Positions 32,595 through 46,364 of a DNA stretch of 58,819 nt are shown here, piece by piece. A program made the position numbers and the translations under genes. The stretch is from Streptomyces sp. DI166 (lineage in GTDB: Bacteria > Actinomycetota > Actinomycetes > Streptomycetales > Streptomycetaceae): assembly GCF_900091315.1 (NCBI RefSeq), contig NZ_FLSP01000052.1, positions 1 to 58,819 of the forward strand. Reading direction: 5' to 3'. How positions within the stretch are numbered: position 1 is the stretch's first letter; each line of letters opens with the position of its first letter. The notes beneath the pieces are model-generated. The model was not told the origin of the DNA. It saw only the letters and a program-made list of their open reading frames with translations, and ran no database searches.

Positions 32595-34166
32595 ATGGGA
32601 CGCAACACACGAAAACGCCGTACGCCGCTGGCCACCAAGGCCATTGCCGCATCGGCGGCCCTAGCGCTCGGTGGGGGCGGGCTGATCTGGGCGAACTTCT
32701 ACGCATCCGCGCACGAGTCGGGTGACCAGAACCGGACGAGGTCGGCCGCGGCGCAGATCGCCACGATCGACTGCCCCGACGTCGGCCAGCAGCTCACCGA
32801 TGTGCCGAACCAGGCCCGGGGCGAGGTCGACGGCGAACTGGCCACGCTGGACCAGCAGATCACCGAGGCGTACCAGCGGCTCGCGACCACGCGTGACGCA
32901 CAGGCCCGGGACGGCAGCTTCGTCCAGAACACCATCCTGCAACCGCTGAAGGACCGGCGGAAGGCGATCATCGACCGCATCCAGCTGGAGATCAACCGGG
33001 CCGGCGGCAATGCCTCCGAGGACCTGGACAACCTCTCCGGCTGCACCGGTACGCCCGCCCAGACCACCGACGGCCAGGCCGGCCAGGACCAGAACGGCGA
33101 CGGCCAGAACCAGGGTGGACAGGACCAGGGCGGCGACCAGGGTGGTCAGGACCAAGGCGGCCAGGACCAGGGCGGCCAGGACCAGGGCGGTCAGGACCAG
33201 GGCGGCGACCAGGGCCAGGGCGGTCAGGTCAACAACGGCCCGACCGCGGACGACTTCGTCGACATCACCCAGGTGCAGGGCAACGCCCAGCTCGGTGTCG
33301 GCACCAACGGTCTGCCGGCGAACGGCCGGTCCGGCTCGCGTGGCGTCTTCATCACGAAGTGCGGCACCAACAGCAACGACAACCACAACACCGACAACAT
33401 CATCGCGGCCCCGGGTGTCAGCAACGGCGCCCACCACCTGCACGACTACGTCGGCAACCAGGGCAACAACGCCTTCGCGAGCGACCAGGACCTGGCCAAC
33501 GCGCAGACCACCTGCCAGAACCAGGGCGACCGGTCCTCGTACTTCTGGCCGGTGCTGCGTCTCCAGGACGGCACCCAGGAGTTCGACCAGAACAACGCGG
33601 GTGGCGGTACCGAGGGCAACGTCGGCAAGATCCTTGAGCCCGTCCAGGCCCAGCTGAAGTTCGTGGGCAACAAGCGGAGCAAGGTCGTCGCGATGCCGCG
33701 GGCGCTGCGGATCATCACCGGTGACGCGAAGTCGTTCGTCAACGGCAACGGCAACGCCAACGTCAACTGGAGCTGCACCGGCTTCGAGAACAAGGTCCAG
33801 CTCAAGGACAAGTACCCGATCTGCCCGCAGGGCAGCCAGGTGGTCCGTACGACCAACTTCCAGAGCTGCTGGGACGGCCAGAACATCGACAGCGCCAACC
33901 ACCGTACGCACACGGCGTTCGTCCAGGCCGACGGCAGGTGCGCCAACGGCTTCAAGGCGATCCCGCAGCTCCAGGTGCGACTGGTGTACGACGTTCCCGC
34001 GCCGAGGATCGAGAACGGTCAAGTGGTGAACCCGTACGCGGTGGACAGCTTCCCGGAGCAGCTGCACAAGCCGATCACCGACCACAACGACTTCATCAAC
34101 TTCTTCTCCACGCGGCTGATGAACAAGATGGTCAAGTGCATCAACAGCGGCCAGCGCTGCCAGTGA
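32595..34166 (+). CDS. Secreted DUF1996 protein with Gly-Gln-Asp repeat linker
   Basis: A 523-residue exported protein. A twin-Arg-like basic N-terminus (RNTRKRRTPLATKAIAASAA) and hydrophobic signal or anchor come first. A Cys-bounded helical region (TIDCPDVGQ to LSGCTG) follows, then a linker of GGQDQ repeats (about residues 155-215), and the DUF1996 domain. That domain has SGSRGVFITKCGTNSNDNHN, APGVSNGAHHLHDYVGN, SYFWPVLRL and SCWDGQNIDS. DUF1996 is shared with fungal secreted proteins of unknown role. The ATG has GAGGAG 4 nt upstream. Confidence 0.9.
   Translation: MGRNTRKRRTPLATKAIAASAALALGGGGLIWANFYASAHESGDQNRTRSAAAQIATIDCPDVGQQLTDVPNQARGEVDGELATLDQQITEAYQRLATTRDAQARDGSFVQNTILQPLKDRRKAIIDRIQLEINRAGGNASEDLDNLSGCTGTPAQTTDGQAGQDQNGDGQNQGGQDQGGDQGGQDQGGQDQGGQDQGGQDQGGDQGQGGQVNNGPTADDFVDITQVQGNAQLGVGTNGLPANGRSGSRGVFITKCGTNSNDNHNTDNIIAAPGVSNGAHHLHDYVGNQGNNAFASDQDLANAQTTCQNQGDRSSYFWPVLRLQDGTQEFDQNNAGGGTEGNVGKILEPVQAQLKFVGNKRSKVVAMPRALRIITGDAKSFVNGNGNANVNWSCTGFENKVQLKDKYPICPQGSQVVRTTNFQSCWDGQNIDSANHRTHTAFVQADGRCANGFKAIPQLQVRLVYDVPAPRIENGQVVNPYAVDSFPEQLHKPITDHNDFINFFSTRLMNKMVKCINSGQRCQ
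33120..33229 (+). repeat. 15-bp tandem repeat in DUF1996 gene
   Basis: Tandem copies of a 15-bp unit close to GGCCAGGACCAGGGC encode the GQDQG linker. The in-frame, near-identical units suggest slippage-driven length variation between strains. Confidence 0.8.
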
Positions 34167-34202
34167 TCCACTCGCGGTGACCCGCTCTCGGTGACCCACG
34201 GA

Positions 34203-34239
34203 GAAGGCCGGCGGTGAGAATTCCTCACCGCCGGCCTTC
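34203..34239. terminator. Strong bidirectional terminator
   Basis: Perfect 16-bp stem GAAGGCCGGCGGTGAG / CTCACCGCCGGCCTTC with an AATTC loop, between the convergent DUF1996 and lipoprotein genes. Confidence 0.92.
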
Positions 34240-34259
34240 GCGTGTGTGCGGCGCCGGAT

Positions 34260-34700
34260 TCAGTGCCCGGAGCCGTGCCCGCTGTCGGCGCCCTTGCCGC
34301 CGCCGCCCTCGTGCGCCGAGTGGTCGGTGCCCTCCTCAAGGTCCCCGCCGAGCTTCTCGCGCAGCGAGGCCAGAGTGTCGGTCTCGTCGCCGACGGCGAC
34401 CCACTTGCGGCCGACCAGGTAGTGGCCGCCGTAGTCCTTGGCGCTGTTGATCCACTCGCGCTGGCCGCGGTCGGTGGCGAAGGTGGCGAGAATGAACTTG
34501 TGGCCGCCGCCCTTGCAGATGGCCTGGCGGACGTCGTCGGCGTCGATCTGGATGTCCGGCGCGCACTTCACCTCGGCGGCGAGCTGCTCCAGACTCCCGG
34601 ACGCCGTCTTCGGCACGTCGCTCTCGTCGCCGCCGCCGGAACCACACCCCGCGAGCACCAGCACCGCCACCGCCGCGAGCATCGGTCGGGTCACCTTCAT
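34260..34700 (-). CDS. Lipoprotein, unknown function
   Basis: A 146-residue exported lipoprotein. The signal peptide ends in a good lipobox (MLAAVAVLVLAGCGSGGG, LAGC). The mature part has a second Cys pair (VKCAPDIQ and AICKGGG), likely a disulfide, and a compact core (HKFILATFATDRGQREWINS). It ends in a His/Gly-rich tail (HSAHEGGGGKGADSGHGSGH). The ATG at 34700 has GGAGGA 5 nt upstream; ATG 34712 would weaken the signal peptide. The His-rich tail could bind metal, but this is speculation. Confidence 0.88.
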   Translation of the reverse strand: MKVTRPMLAAVAVLVLAGCGSGGGDESDVPKTASGSLEQLAAEVKCAPDIQIDADDVRQAICKGGGHKFILATFATDRGQREWINSAKDYGGHYLVGRKWVAVGDETDTLASLREKLGGDLEEGTDHSAHEGGGGKGADSGHGSGH

Positions 34701-34799
34701 CAGTTCCTCCATACAGGGGCCTCCCGGTGCATACGGCTCCCGCACGCGGAGCGCTCAAAATACCCTCCGGCGGTCGCTCAGGCGTGCGAGAGTGACGCG

Positions 34800-35300
34800 G
34801 TGAACAAGGACTGGGAAGACCGCGTGAGCGCCGCCTGGGCGACCTTCGACGACTACCCGGAGGAGCGGGCCGCCGACTTCAGAGCCGTGATCGACGCCTT
34901 GGTGGCCGAACTGCCGCAGGACAGCCCGCTCGGCCCCTTCGAGCAGGCCTGCGCCTGGGACTCCACGGGCCACTCCGACAAGGCCGTCCCGCTCTACCGC
35001 GAGGCCCTCGCCCTCGGCCTGAGCGGATACAAGGGGCGCCGCGCCAAGATCCAGCTGTCCAGCTCGCTGCGGAACATCGGTCAGGCGGAGGAGGGCGTCA
35101 AGCTCCTGACACCCGAGCTGGACGAGCCCTCCGACGAGCTGGACGACGCGGTACGGGCCACACTCGCCCTGTGTCTGTCCAGCCTCGGCCGGGACCGCGA
35201 GGGGCTGTCCCTGGTCCTGGGCGCGCTGGCACCCCATCTGCCGCGCTACCAGCGGTCGATGGCGAACTACGCGCGGGCGCTGGTGGAACCGGAGGGGTGA
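34800..35300 (+). CDS. Tetratricopeptide-repeat protein
   Basis: A 166-residue soluble helical protein. GPFEQACAWDSTGHSDKAVP and YREALALGLSGYKGRRAKIQ form TPR-like helix pairs, continued by SSSLRNIGQAEEGVKLL and ATLALCLSSLGRDREGLSLV. It starts GTG directly after a short intergenic gap, with no Shine-Dalgarno. It probably binds a protein partner. It precedes the membrane-anchored sigma-like gene by 49 bp in the same direction and may share its transcript. Confidence 0.8.
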   Translation: MNKDWEDRVSAAWATFDDYPEERAADFRAVIDALVAELPQDSPLGPFEQACAWDSTGHSDKAVPLYREALALGLSGYKGRRAKIQLSSSLRNIGQAEEGVKLLTPELDEPSDELDDAVRATLALCLSSLGRDREGLSLVLGALAPHLPRYQRSMANYARALVEPEG

Positions 35301-35349
35301 GTCACCCGGGTGGCGGTGACCTCCCAACGGTTCGCTCGTTTGGCTGGAC

Positions 35350-37272
35350 GTGCAGTCACAGGATGTCGCCCCGCGCCCCTCAGCCGGTTCCGCCACCGAT
35401 CCCGTCGTCGACGTCGAACAGGCCGAGGCGGCGCTCGTCGAGCACTACCCCCGGCTGGTCCGGCTCGCCTATCTGGTGCTGCCGCCGGAGCTGGGACGCA
35501 AGCGGCGGGTGCTGACCGCGCACGCCCTCGCGCAGCGCGCGCTGCCGCGGGGGCGGACGTCCACGCCGCTGATCCCGGCGCAGGCGAAGGGGCGCGAGGG
35601 TGACCCCGGGTACGCCTTCGTGCGGCTTCGGGTGGTGCGCGCGGCGCTTCGGGCGGGGGTGCCGCTGAGCCTGCGGGCGCTGCCGAAGCGGGCCCAACTG
35701 CCGCCGCTGTTGCCCCAGGTGTGGGGTCTGCGGCTGTTCCCCCGGTCCGGCGGCGCCGACGAACTCGCCCTCGACCAGCGGCTCTCGGGCCTCTCCGCCC
35801 CGGCGCGGGCGGCGTACGTGCTGCGCGGCCTGGAGAAGCTGACCGACGACGCGGTGTACGAGCTGCTGGCGGCGGCCGGTGTCGACGACGTGGACGAGGC
35901 GCTGGAAGAGGCCGACGCCGTCCCCGCGCGGTACGCCCTGCTGGCCTCCCCCGAGTTCGACGCCTGTTCGCTCCAGGCCCGGCCGACGGACCTGATGCGG
36001 CGCAGGCAGCACCTGAAGGCGGCGCTGGTCGCCGGGGCCGCGCTGGTGGTGTGCGGGGCGCTGCTCGGGCTGCCCGGCGAGGGCTGGGCGCCGGACGGCG
36101 CGGCGGCTCCCCCGTACGCGCAGAACCCGGCGGCGCAGGCCGCCCTGGACCCGAGCCGGCTGGCGAAGGCCGCGCCGGCCGCCTGGGAGAGCGCCGCCCG
36201 GCTGGACTTCTCCGTCTGGCCCGCGCGCGGTGAACTCACCGGCGACCAGGCCCTGTTGCGCCGCGCCCTCGCCGTGTGGGCGCGCCCCGGAGAGAAGGTC
36301 CGCGTCTCGGCCACCCCCGGCACCCCGTCCGGCGGCCCCGCCGGACCGCCCCAGCTCCTCTACGCGGGCACCGTCGACAACGCCCGCGTGGTGATCCTCT
36401 ACGACGGACTGCGCATCGCCCGCTACGCCGAGCCCAAGGACGGCACGGCCGGTGCCGCCGTCGACTTCGCGCGGGTCGACGGCGCGACCGGCGCCGAGGC
36501 GAGCGCCGTGGTGCTGGGGCGGGCCGACGGCAACGTCCGCTATCTGATGGCGCCGTGGGTGAAGAAGGCGGCCGAGCGGGATCTGCTCAAGCCCGGTTCC
36601 GGGGCGATGGCGCTGACCCTGACCGACGGGGCCACCTCGCCGCTGGCCAGCCCGGCGGCCCAGCAGTCGGGCTGCACCTCGTGGAACGTGCTCCAGGTGA
36701 CCGGCGAGGCGGGTACGAGCCTGCTGTCCGACCTCGCCGAGCTGGTCCCGGCCCGGCTGACCGCGGGCCGGCCCGGTTCGGCCAAGGACGCCGCCGGGGC
36801 GGCCGGGCTGCGTACCTGGGCGCCGTACGCCTGCTCGCTGTCGGCGGCGCGGGCGCAGGGGGTGCGGGCGGTGAACGCCTGGCAGTTCGCACGGCAGCCG
36901 CTGCCGGACGCGAGCGGGTCGGCGGACTGGGTGTGCACCCGTGCCGAGACCTGGCGGGGCGGCGGCACCCAGGTGCTGGCCCAGTTCCGCACGCCGGGCG
37001 GTCCCCAAGGGGCGGTGGCGGCGCAGGGCCAGGACGTCCCTGCGTGCGGTCCGCGTGATCCGCATGTGCTGGCCGGGGTGCTGTGGAAGGCGCAGGACGA
37101 GTCCTGGTACCTGCTGGCGGCGGGCAGCCGGGACACGGCGTCGATCGAGGCGTCGGGCGGGGTGACCGCCTCGGGGCCGGGTCCGCTGCTGACGGCGCGG
37201 GCGGAGCAGGGCGCGCGGGCCGGGCTGACGGGGACGCTGACGGACGGACGGGAGATCAGCGGGCTGAAGTAG
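35350..37272 (+). CDS. Membrane-anchored ECF-sigma-like protein with large outer domain
   Basis: A 640-residue protein with unusual architecture. Residues about 20-200 resemble an ECF sigma factor: a helical segment like region 2 (EHYPRLVRLAYLVLP) and one like region 4 (LSAPARAAYVLRGLEKLTDD, then YELLAAAGVDDVDEA). The DNA-binding residues look degenerate. A basic stretch (MRRRQ) and one transmembrane helix (about 222-242) follow, then about 400 extracytoplasmic residues with several Cys (SGCTSWN, YACSLS, WVCTRA, PACGPRD). GTG start without a Shine-Dalgarno. No assigned family; the sigma resemblance is my reading and needs a profile search. Confidence 0.72.
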   Translation: MQSQDVAPRPSAGSATDPVVDVEQAEAALVEHYPRLVRLAYLVLPPELGRKRRVLTAHALAQRALPRGRTSTPLIPAQAKGREGDPGYAFVRLRVVRAALRAGVPLSLRALPKRAQLPPLLPQVWGLRLFPRSGGADELALDQRLSGLSAPARAAYVLRGLEKLTDDAVYELLAAAGVDDVDEALEEADAVPARYALLASPEFDACSLQARPTDLMRRRQHLKAALVAGAALVVCGALLGLPGEGWAPDGAAAPPYAQNPAAQAALDPSRLAKAAPAAWESAARLDFSVWPARGELTGDQALLRRALAVWARPGEKVRVSATPGTPSGGPAGPPQLLYAGTVDNARVVILYDGLRIARYAEPKDGTAGAAVDFARVDGATGAEASAVVLGRADGNVRYLMAPWVKKAAERDLLKPGSGAMALTLTDGATSPLASPAAQQSGCTSWNVLQVTGEAGTSLLSDLAELVPARLTAGRPGSAKDAAGAAGLRTWAPYACSLSAARAQGVRAVNAWQFARQPLPDASGSADWVCTRAETWRGGGTQVLAQFRTPGGPQGAVAAQGQDVPACGPRDPHVLAGVLWKAQDESWYLLAAGSRDTASIEASGGVTASGPGPLLTARAEQGARAGLTGTLTDGREISGLK

Positions 37273-37342
37273 CCGTCCCGGCCGGGAAACTACGTACGGC
37301 ACAGGGCTTCTGCTGGGACTTACCCATCAGTACATTGACAGC

Positions 37343-38257
37343 ATGTCTAACAAGCAGGCCCGGGTGCCCCTGCCCGTAACCGGTGAGCGGGTCGCGCTCA
37401 AGGCGCGCAAGGTGTCCTTCTCGTGGGAGGAGACCCCGCTGCACTGGGTGCCGGGCGACCCCTTCGCCACGCACACCATGAATGTGCTGCATCTGCTGCT
37501 GCCCGCCGGTGAGCGGTGGTTCGTGCATGTGTACCGGCAGATCCTGCCGTACATCCGGGACGACCGGCTGCGCGAGGACGTCCTCGGGTTCATCGGGCAG
37601 GAGGCGGTGCACTCGCAGGCCCATGACGAGGTGCTGCCGCACCTGAGGGAGCAGGGGCTCGATCCGACGCCGTACACCGCGCAGGTGGACTGGTTCTTCG
37701 AGAAGCTGCTCGGCGACCGGACGCTGCCGCCGGGGCGGGCCAGGCGCTGGTGGCTGATGGAGCGGGTGGCGCTGATCGCGGCCATCGAGCACTACACCGC
37801 GTTTCTCGGCGACTGGATCCTCAACGCGCGGGAGCTGGACCGGCGCGGCGCCGATCCCACCATGCTGGACCTGCTGCGCTGGCACGGCGCCGAGGAGGTC
37901 GAGCACCGGTCGGTGGCCTTCGACCTGTTCATGCATGTCGACGGCTCCTACCGGCGGCGGGCGCGGACCTGGGCGCTGGCGTTCACGACGCTGGTGTTCC
38001 TCTGGCAGCGCGGAATCCGGTTCTTCCTGGCGAACGACCCGACCCTGCTGGAGGGCAAGGGAAGCTTCCGCGACTTCTACGTACGCGGCAGGCGCGGCGT
38101 ACTGCCCTCGACGGGGGCCATGCTGCGCTCCATACCCCGCTATCTGAGCCGGGAGTACCACCCGTCCCAGGAGGGCTCCACCGAGCAGGCGGTGGCCTAT
38201 CTGGCCTCCTCCCCCGCCGCCCTCGCCGCGCTCGCCGCGGAGAAGGGGGCCAAGTGA
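37343..38257 (+). CDS. PF10118-family protein, probable diiron enzyme
   Basis: A 304-residue helical protein of the family annotated as predicted metal-dependent hydrolases (PF10118). It contains a complete carboxylate-bridged diiron pattern: Glu57 (GERWF), Glu87-x-x-His90 (EAVH), Glu149 (IEHYTAF) and Glu185-x-x-His188 (EVEH). This is the ferritin-like arrangement of diiron oxygenases. The next gene, overlapping by one base, encodes a flavin/2Fe-2S reductase that could supply electrons. An oxygenase role is therefore more likely than hydrolysis (inference). ATG start; the last hydrophobic part (WALAFTTLVFLW) may touch the membrane. Confidence 0.82.
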   Translation: MSNKQARVPLPVTGERVALKARKVSFSWEETPLHWVPGDPFATHTMNVLHLLLPAGERWFVHVYRQILPYIRDDRLREDVLGFIGQEAVHSQAHDEVLPHLREQGLDPTPYTAQVDWFFEKLLGDRTLPPGRARRWWLMERVALIAAIEHYTAFLGDWILNARELDRRGADPTMLDLLRWHGAEEVEHRSVAFDLFMHVDGSYRRRARTWALAFTTLVFLWQRGIRFFLANDPTLLEGKGSFRDFYVRGRRGVLPSTGAMLRSIPRYLSREYHPSQEGSTEQAVAYLASSPAALAALAAEKGAK

Positions 38258-39303
38258 TGCCGGGGCTGCGGACGTTGGCGGTGGTCGCGGGCGCCGCGCT
38301 GCTCGCCCGGCGGGCCCTGCGCCGCCGGATCCAGGACTCCCCGCTGTGGCCGATGCCGGCGCTGACGGAACCGACCTCGGGGCGGCCCCGGTCGCGGGCG
38401 CTGCGGCTGCCGGTGACCGCGCACGAGAAGGTCGCCGACGGGGTCGTCCTGCTGCGTCTGGAGGGGCACGACCTGCCGCGCTGGGAGCCCGGGGCCCATC
38501 TGGACCTGGTGCTGCCGTCGGGGCTGGTACGGCAGTACTCGCTGTGCGGGGACCCGGAGGACACCTCCTCGTACACGGTCGCCGTACGGCTGGTGGAGGA
38601 CGGGCGGGGCGGTTCGCGCGAGGTGCACGAGCAGGTGTGCGAGGGGCTGGAGCTGGAGGTGCGCGGGCCGCGGAACCGCTTCCCGCTCGTCGAGGCGCCC
38701 GCGTACGTCTTCGTCGCCGGGGGCATCGGGATCACACCGGTCCTGCCGATGCTGCGGGCGCTGCCCGAGGGCACCGACTGGCGGCTGCTGTACGGCGGGC
38801 GGAGCCGGGCGTCGATGCCGTTCCTGGAGGAGCTGGCGAAACTGGACGCCGGGCGGGGCCGGGTACGGGTCGTCGCCGAGGACGAGGACGGGCGGCCGGA
38901 TCTGGACGCGCTGTTCGCGGCGGCGCCGAAGGACGCTGCCGTGTACTGCTGCGGTCCCGAAGGGCTGATGGCGGCGGTGGCGGAACGGGTGCCGGATGTC
39001 CGCCTTGAGCGGTTCGCGCCCAGCACCTCGACCCGGGGCAACGGCGCCTTCGAGCTCGAACTGCGGCGCAGCGGGAGGGTGTTGACGGTGCCCGCCGACT
39101 CCACGGTGCTGGCCGCCGTACGCGCCGAGCTGCCGGACACGCTGTACTCCTGCGAGCAGGGGTTCTGCGGGACCTGCCAACAGCGGGTGCTGGAGGGCGA
39201 GGTGGAGCACCGGGACGAGCTGCTGACGGACGCGGAGCGTGACGACTCGATGCTGATCTGTGTGTCCCGGGCCCGGGGCGCGCGGCTGGTGCTGGACATG
39301 TGA
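38257..39303 (+). CDS. Phthalate-dioxygenase-reductase-type ferredoxin reductase
   Basis: A 348-residue PDR/VanB-family oxidoreductase. A short hydrophobic N-terminus (TLAVVAGAALLARRAL) may anchor it. Next come a flavin domain with RQYSLCGD (residues 92-99), an NAD(P) domain with VAGGIGITPVLPMLRAL, and a C-terminal plant-type 2Fe-2S ferredoxin domain with ligands Cys299, Cys304, Cys307 and Cys335. Electrons pass NAD(P)H to flavin to Fe-S to a partner. The ATGA-type overlap with the PF10118 gene implies coupled translation and makes that protein the likely acceptor. Confidence 0.93.
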   Translation: MPGLRTLAVVAGAALLARRALRRRIQDSPLWPMPALTEPTSGRPRSRALRLPVTAHEKVADGVVLLRLEGHDLPRWEPGAHLDLVLPSGLVRQYSLCGDPEDTSSYTVAVRLVEDGRGGSREVHEQVCEGLELEVRGPRNRFPLVEAPAYVFVAGGIGITPVLPMLRALPEGTDWRLLYGGRSRASMPFLEELAKLDAGRGRVRVVAEDEDGRPDLDALFAAAPKDAAVYCCGPEGLMAAVAERVPDVRLERFAPSTSTRGNGAFELELRRSGRVLTVPADSTVLAAVRAELPDTLYSCEQGFCGTCQQRVLEGEVEHRDELLTDAERDDSMLICVSRARGARLVLDM

Positions 39304-39360
39304 ACGCCCGTGCACGATGCGGCTCGTTCGGCGGCCGAATCCGATCGGTAAGGTGTTCGT

Positions 39361-40053
39361 ATGACTACCGGGGTACGCCGCAGAATGGGGGTCGAGGAGC
39401 GACGGCAGCAGCTGATCGGTGTCGCTCTCGACCTCTTCAGCCGACGCTCGCCGGACGATGTCTCCATCGATGAGATAGCGTCCGCCGCGGGGATCTCCCG
39501 CCCGCTGGTCTACCACTACTTCCCGGGCAAACTCAGCCTGTACGAGGCCGCGTTGAAGCGTGCCTCGGACGATCTGGCGTCCCGGTTCGTGGAGCCGCAC
39601 GAGGGCCCGCTGGGCGAGCGGCTGCTGCGGGTGATGGGGCGCTACTTCGACTTCGTCGACGACCACGGCCCCGGTTTCTCGGCCCTGATGCGCGGCGGCC
39701 CGGCGGTCGGCTCCTCCACCACGAACGCCCTCATCGACTCGGTACGCCAGGCCGCGTACGACCAGATCATGTCGCATCTGCGGGTCGAGAACCCGCCCGC
39801 GCGACTGGAGCTGGTCGTCCGCTCCTGGATCTCGCTCGCCGAGTCGACGGCCCTGATCTGGCTGGACGGCCGCCGCATCCCGCGCGCCGAGCTGGAGGTC
39901 CAGCTCGTCCAGGACTTCGCCGCCCTGGCCGCGGTGGCAGCGGCCCACGACACCGAACTGGCCACCCTCCTGAGCAACCTCCTCAAACAGGAACCGGGCG
40001 ACGGCCCCTTCACCGACCTGGCGGCGCGGCTGCTGAGCCTGGCGTCCTCATGA
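39361..40053 (+). CDS. TetR-family transcriptional regulator
   Basis: A 230-residue regulator. The N-terminal TetR helix-turn-helix contains EERRQQLIGVALDLFSRRSP and EIASAAGISRPLVYHYFPGK. The C-terminal helical ligand domain includes LGERLLRVMGRYFDFVDDHG. A -10-like TAAGGT ends 6 nt before the ATG, so the mRNA appears leaderless. It lies 57 bp downstream of the diiron/reductase pair and may regulate it. The following small gene overlaps its stop (ATGA). Confidence 0.92.
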   Translation: MTTGVRRRMGVEERRQQLIGVALDLFSRRSPDDVSIDEIASAAGISRPLVYHYFPGKLSLYEAALKRASDDLASRFVEPHEGPLGERLLRVMGRYFDFVDDHGPGFSALMRGGPAVGSSTTNALIDSVRQAAYDQIMSHLRVENPPARLELVVRSWISLAESTALIWLDGRRIPRAELEVQLVQDFAALAAVAAAHDTELATLLSNLLKQEPGDGPFTDLAARLLSLASS

Positions 40054-40487
40054 CCGGTACGACGACGTGGGGCCTGGTCGTCGAGACCACCGTGGGCAGC
40101 GCCGACCGCAAGCGCACCGAAGCCTCGGTGGTGGCGCACGTCGAGGGAACGCGGGAGGAGGCGCTCGCGGAGCTGGAGCGGCGGGCTCGGGCCCATCAGC
40201 CCGCCCACCCGCTGAGTCCCAAGCGGCGTCGCCTGCTCAGGGACCGTGACGGGTTCCTGCTCGTCGTCGACGGCGCGTGGAGCTCGTTCCTCACCCGGTT
40301 CACGGTCGCGGAGCTGCTGGAGGACTCCGCCGCGCCCGTCGTCGTCGAGGCACCGGCCGAACCGGAGCCCGTCACCGAGGAGGAGCCGCCCGCCGAAGCC
40401 CGCCCGGCGGCGGAGCGGCCGCCCGAGCTGGACGAGGACGGAGTGCCCGTCGTGCCGTCCTGGCTGGGCCGGCCGGACCTGGGCTGA
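40050..40487 (+). CDS. Hypothetical protein (145 aa)
   Basis: A 145-residue soluble protein. An alpha/beta N-terminal domain (TTWGLVVETTVGSADRKRTE, EEALAELERRARAH, DGFLLVVDGAWSSFLTRFTV) is followed by an acidic Pro/Glu-rich tail (EPEPVTEEEPPAEARPAAER) and a conserved-looking end DGVPVVPSWLGRPDLG. It overlaps the TetR stop codon, so the two are translationally coupled. I do not recognise a family. Confidence 0.75.
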   Translation: MTGTTTWGLVVETTVGSADRKRTEASVVAHVEGTREEALAELERRARAHQPAHPLSPKRRRLLRDRDGFLLVVDGAWSSFLTRFTVAELLEDSAAPVVVEAPAEPEPVTEEEPPAEARPAAERPPELDEDGVPVVPSWLGRPDLG

Positions 40488-40490
40488 GGT

Positions 40491-40850
40491 CTACTCGGTC
40501 TCGTACTTGGCGTACGACGGGTCCAGGTCGCGGATTTCGGCGGAGGCGTGGAGACGGCGGCCGTCGGGCGGCGTGATGTGCTTGCGGAGCAGGTCCAGGA
40601 CCGCCTCCGTGAGCCGGGACTTCGTCTCGTCCGTGCGGCCCGCCAGCAGGGCGATGTGGACGTGGATCAGGGCGTGGCCCTCGGGCTCCTGGCCCACCAC
40701 GGTGGTCTCGGTGCGGCGGAAGCGGGTCTTGCAGGCGGGCTGTTTCGCCGCCGCGATCTCGACGACCGCCGTGTGCAGGTCACGGGCGAAGGCGGGGCGG
40801 TCGAAGGACTCCGCCAGGTCCTCGGAGTAGTCGACGGTGATCTGCGGCAT
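40491..40850 (-). CDS. 5-carboxymethyl-2-hydroxymuconate isomerase-like tautomerase
   Basis: A 119-residue tautomerase-superfamily protein starting MPQITVDYSEDLAESFDRPA, so Pro2 would be the N-terminal catalytic proline after Met removal. AGRTDETKSRLTEAVLDLLR and the C-terminal SAEIRDLDPSY match the CHMI (HpaF) family. No homoprotocatechuate genes are near, so the physiological substrate is uncertain. The ATG has GGAGGG about 9 nt upstream. Convergent with the TetR-linked genes and upstream of the pullulanase gene's 3' end. Confidence 0.87.
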   Translation of the reverse strand: MPQITVDYSEDLAESFDRPAFARDLHTAVVEIAAAKQPACKTRFRRTETTVVGQEPEGHALIHVHIALLAGRTDETKSRLTEAVLDLLRKHITPPDGRRLHASAEIRDLDPSYAKYETE

Positions 40851-40911
40851 GAGCGTGAGCCCTCCTGTTCGAGGTCAGGAGGGCTCACACTAGCCGCAGT
40901 GGTTCAGGGCA

Positions 40912-46302
<5,391 letters not shown>

Positions 46303-46364
46303 TGACGTGAACTCCTTGCGATACGGCTCTGTTGGGTCCGACCCCGCGCGACCGTATCGCCGCC

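Noticed and set aside
33120..33229. Possible CRISPR-like direct repeats
   Set aside because: Repeat units are 15 bp, contiguous and in frame with a Gly-Gln-Asp protein linker; there are no unique spacers and no cas genes.
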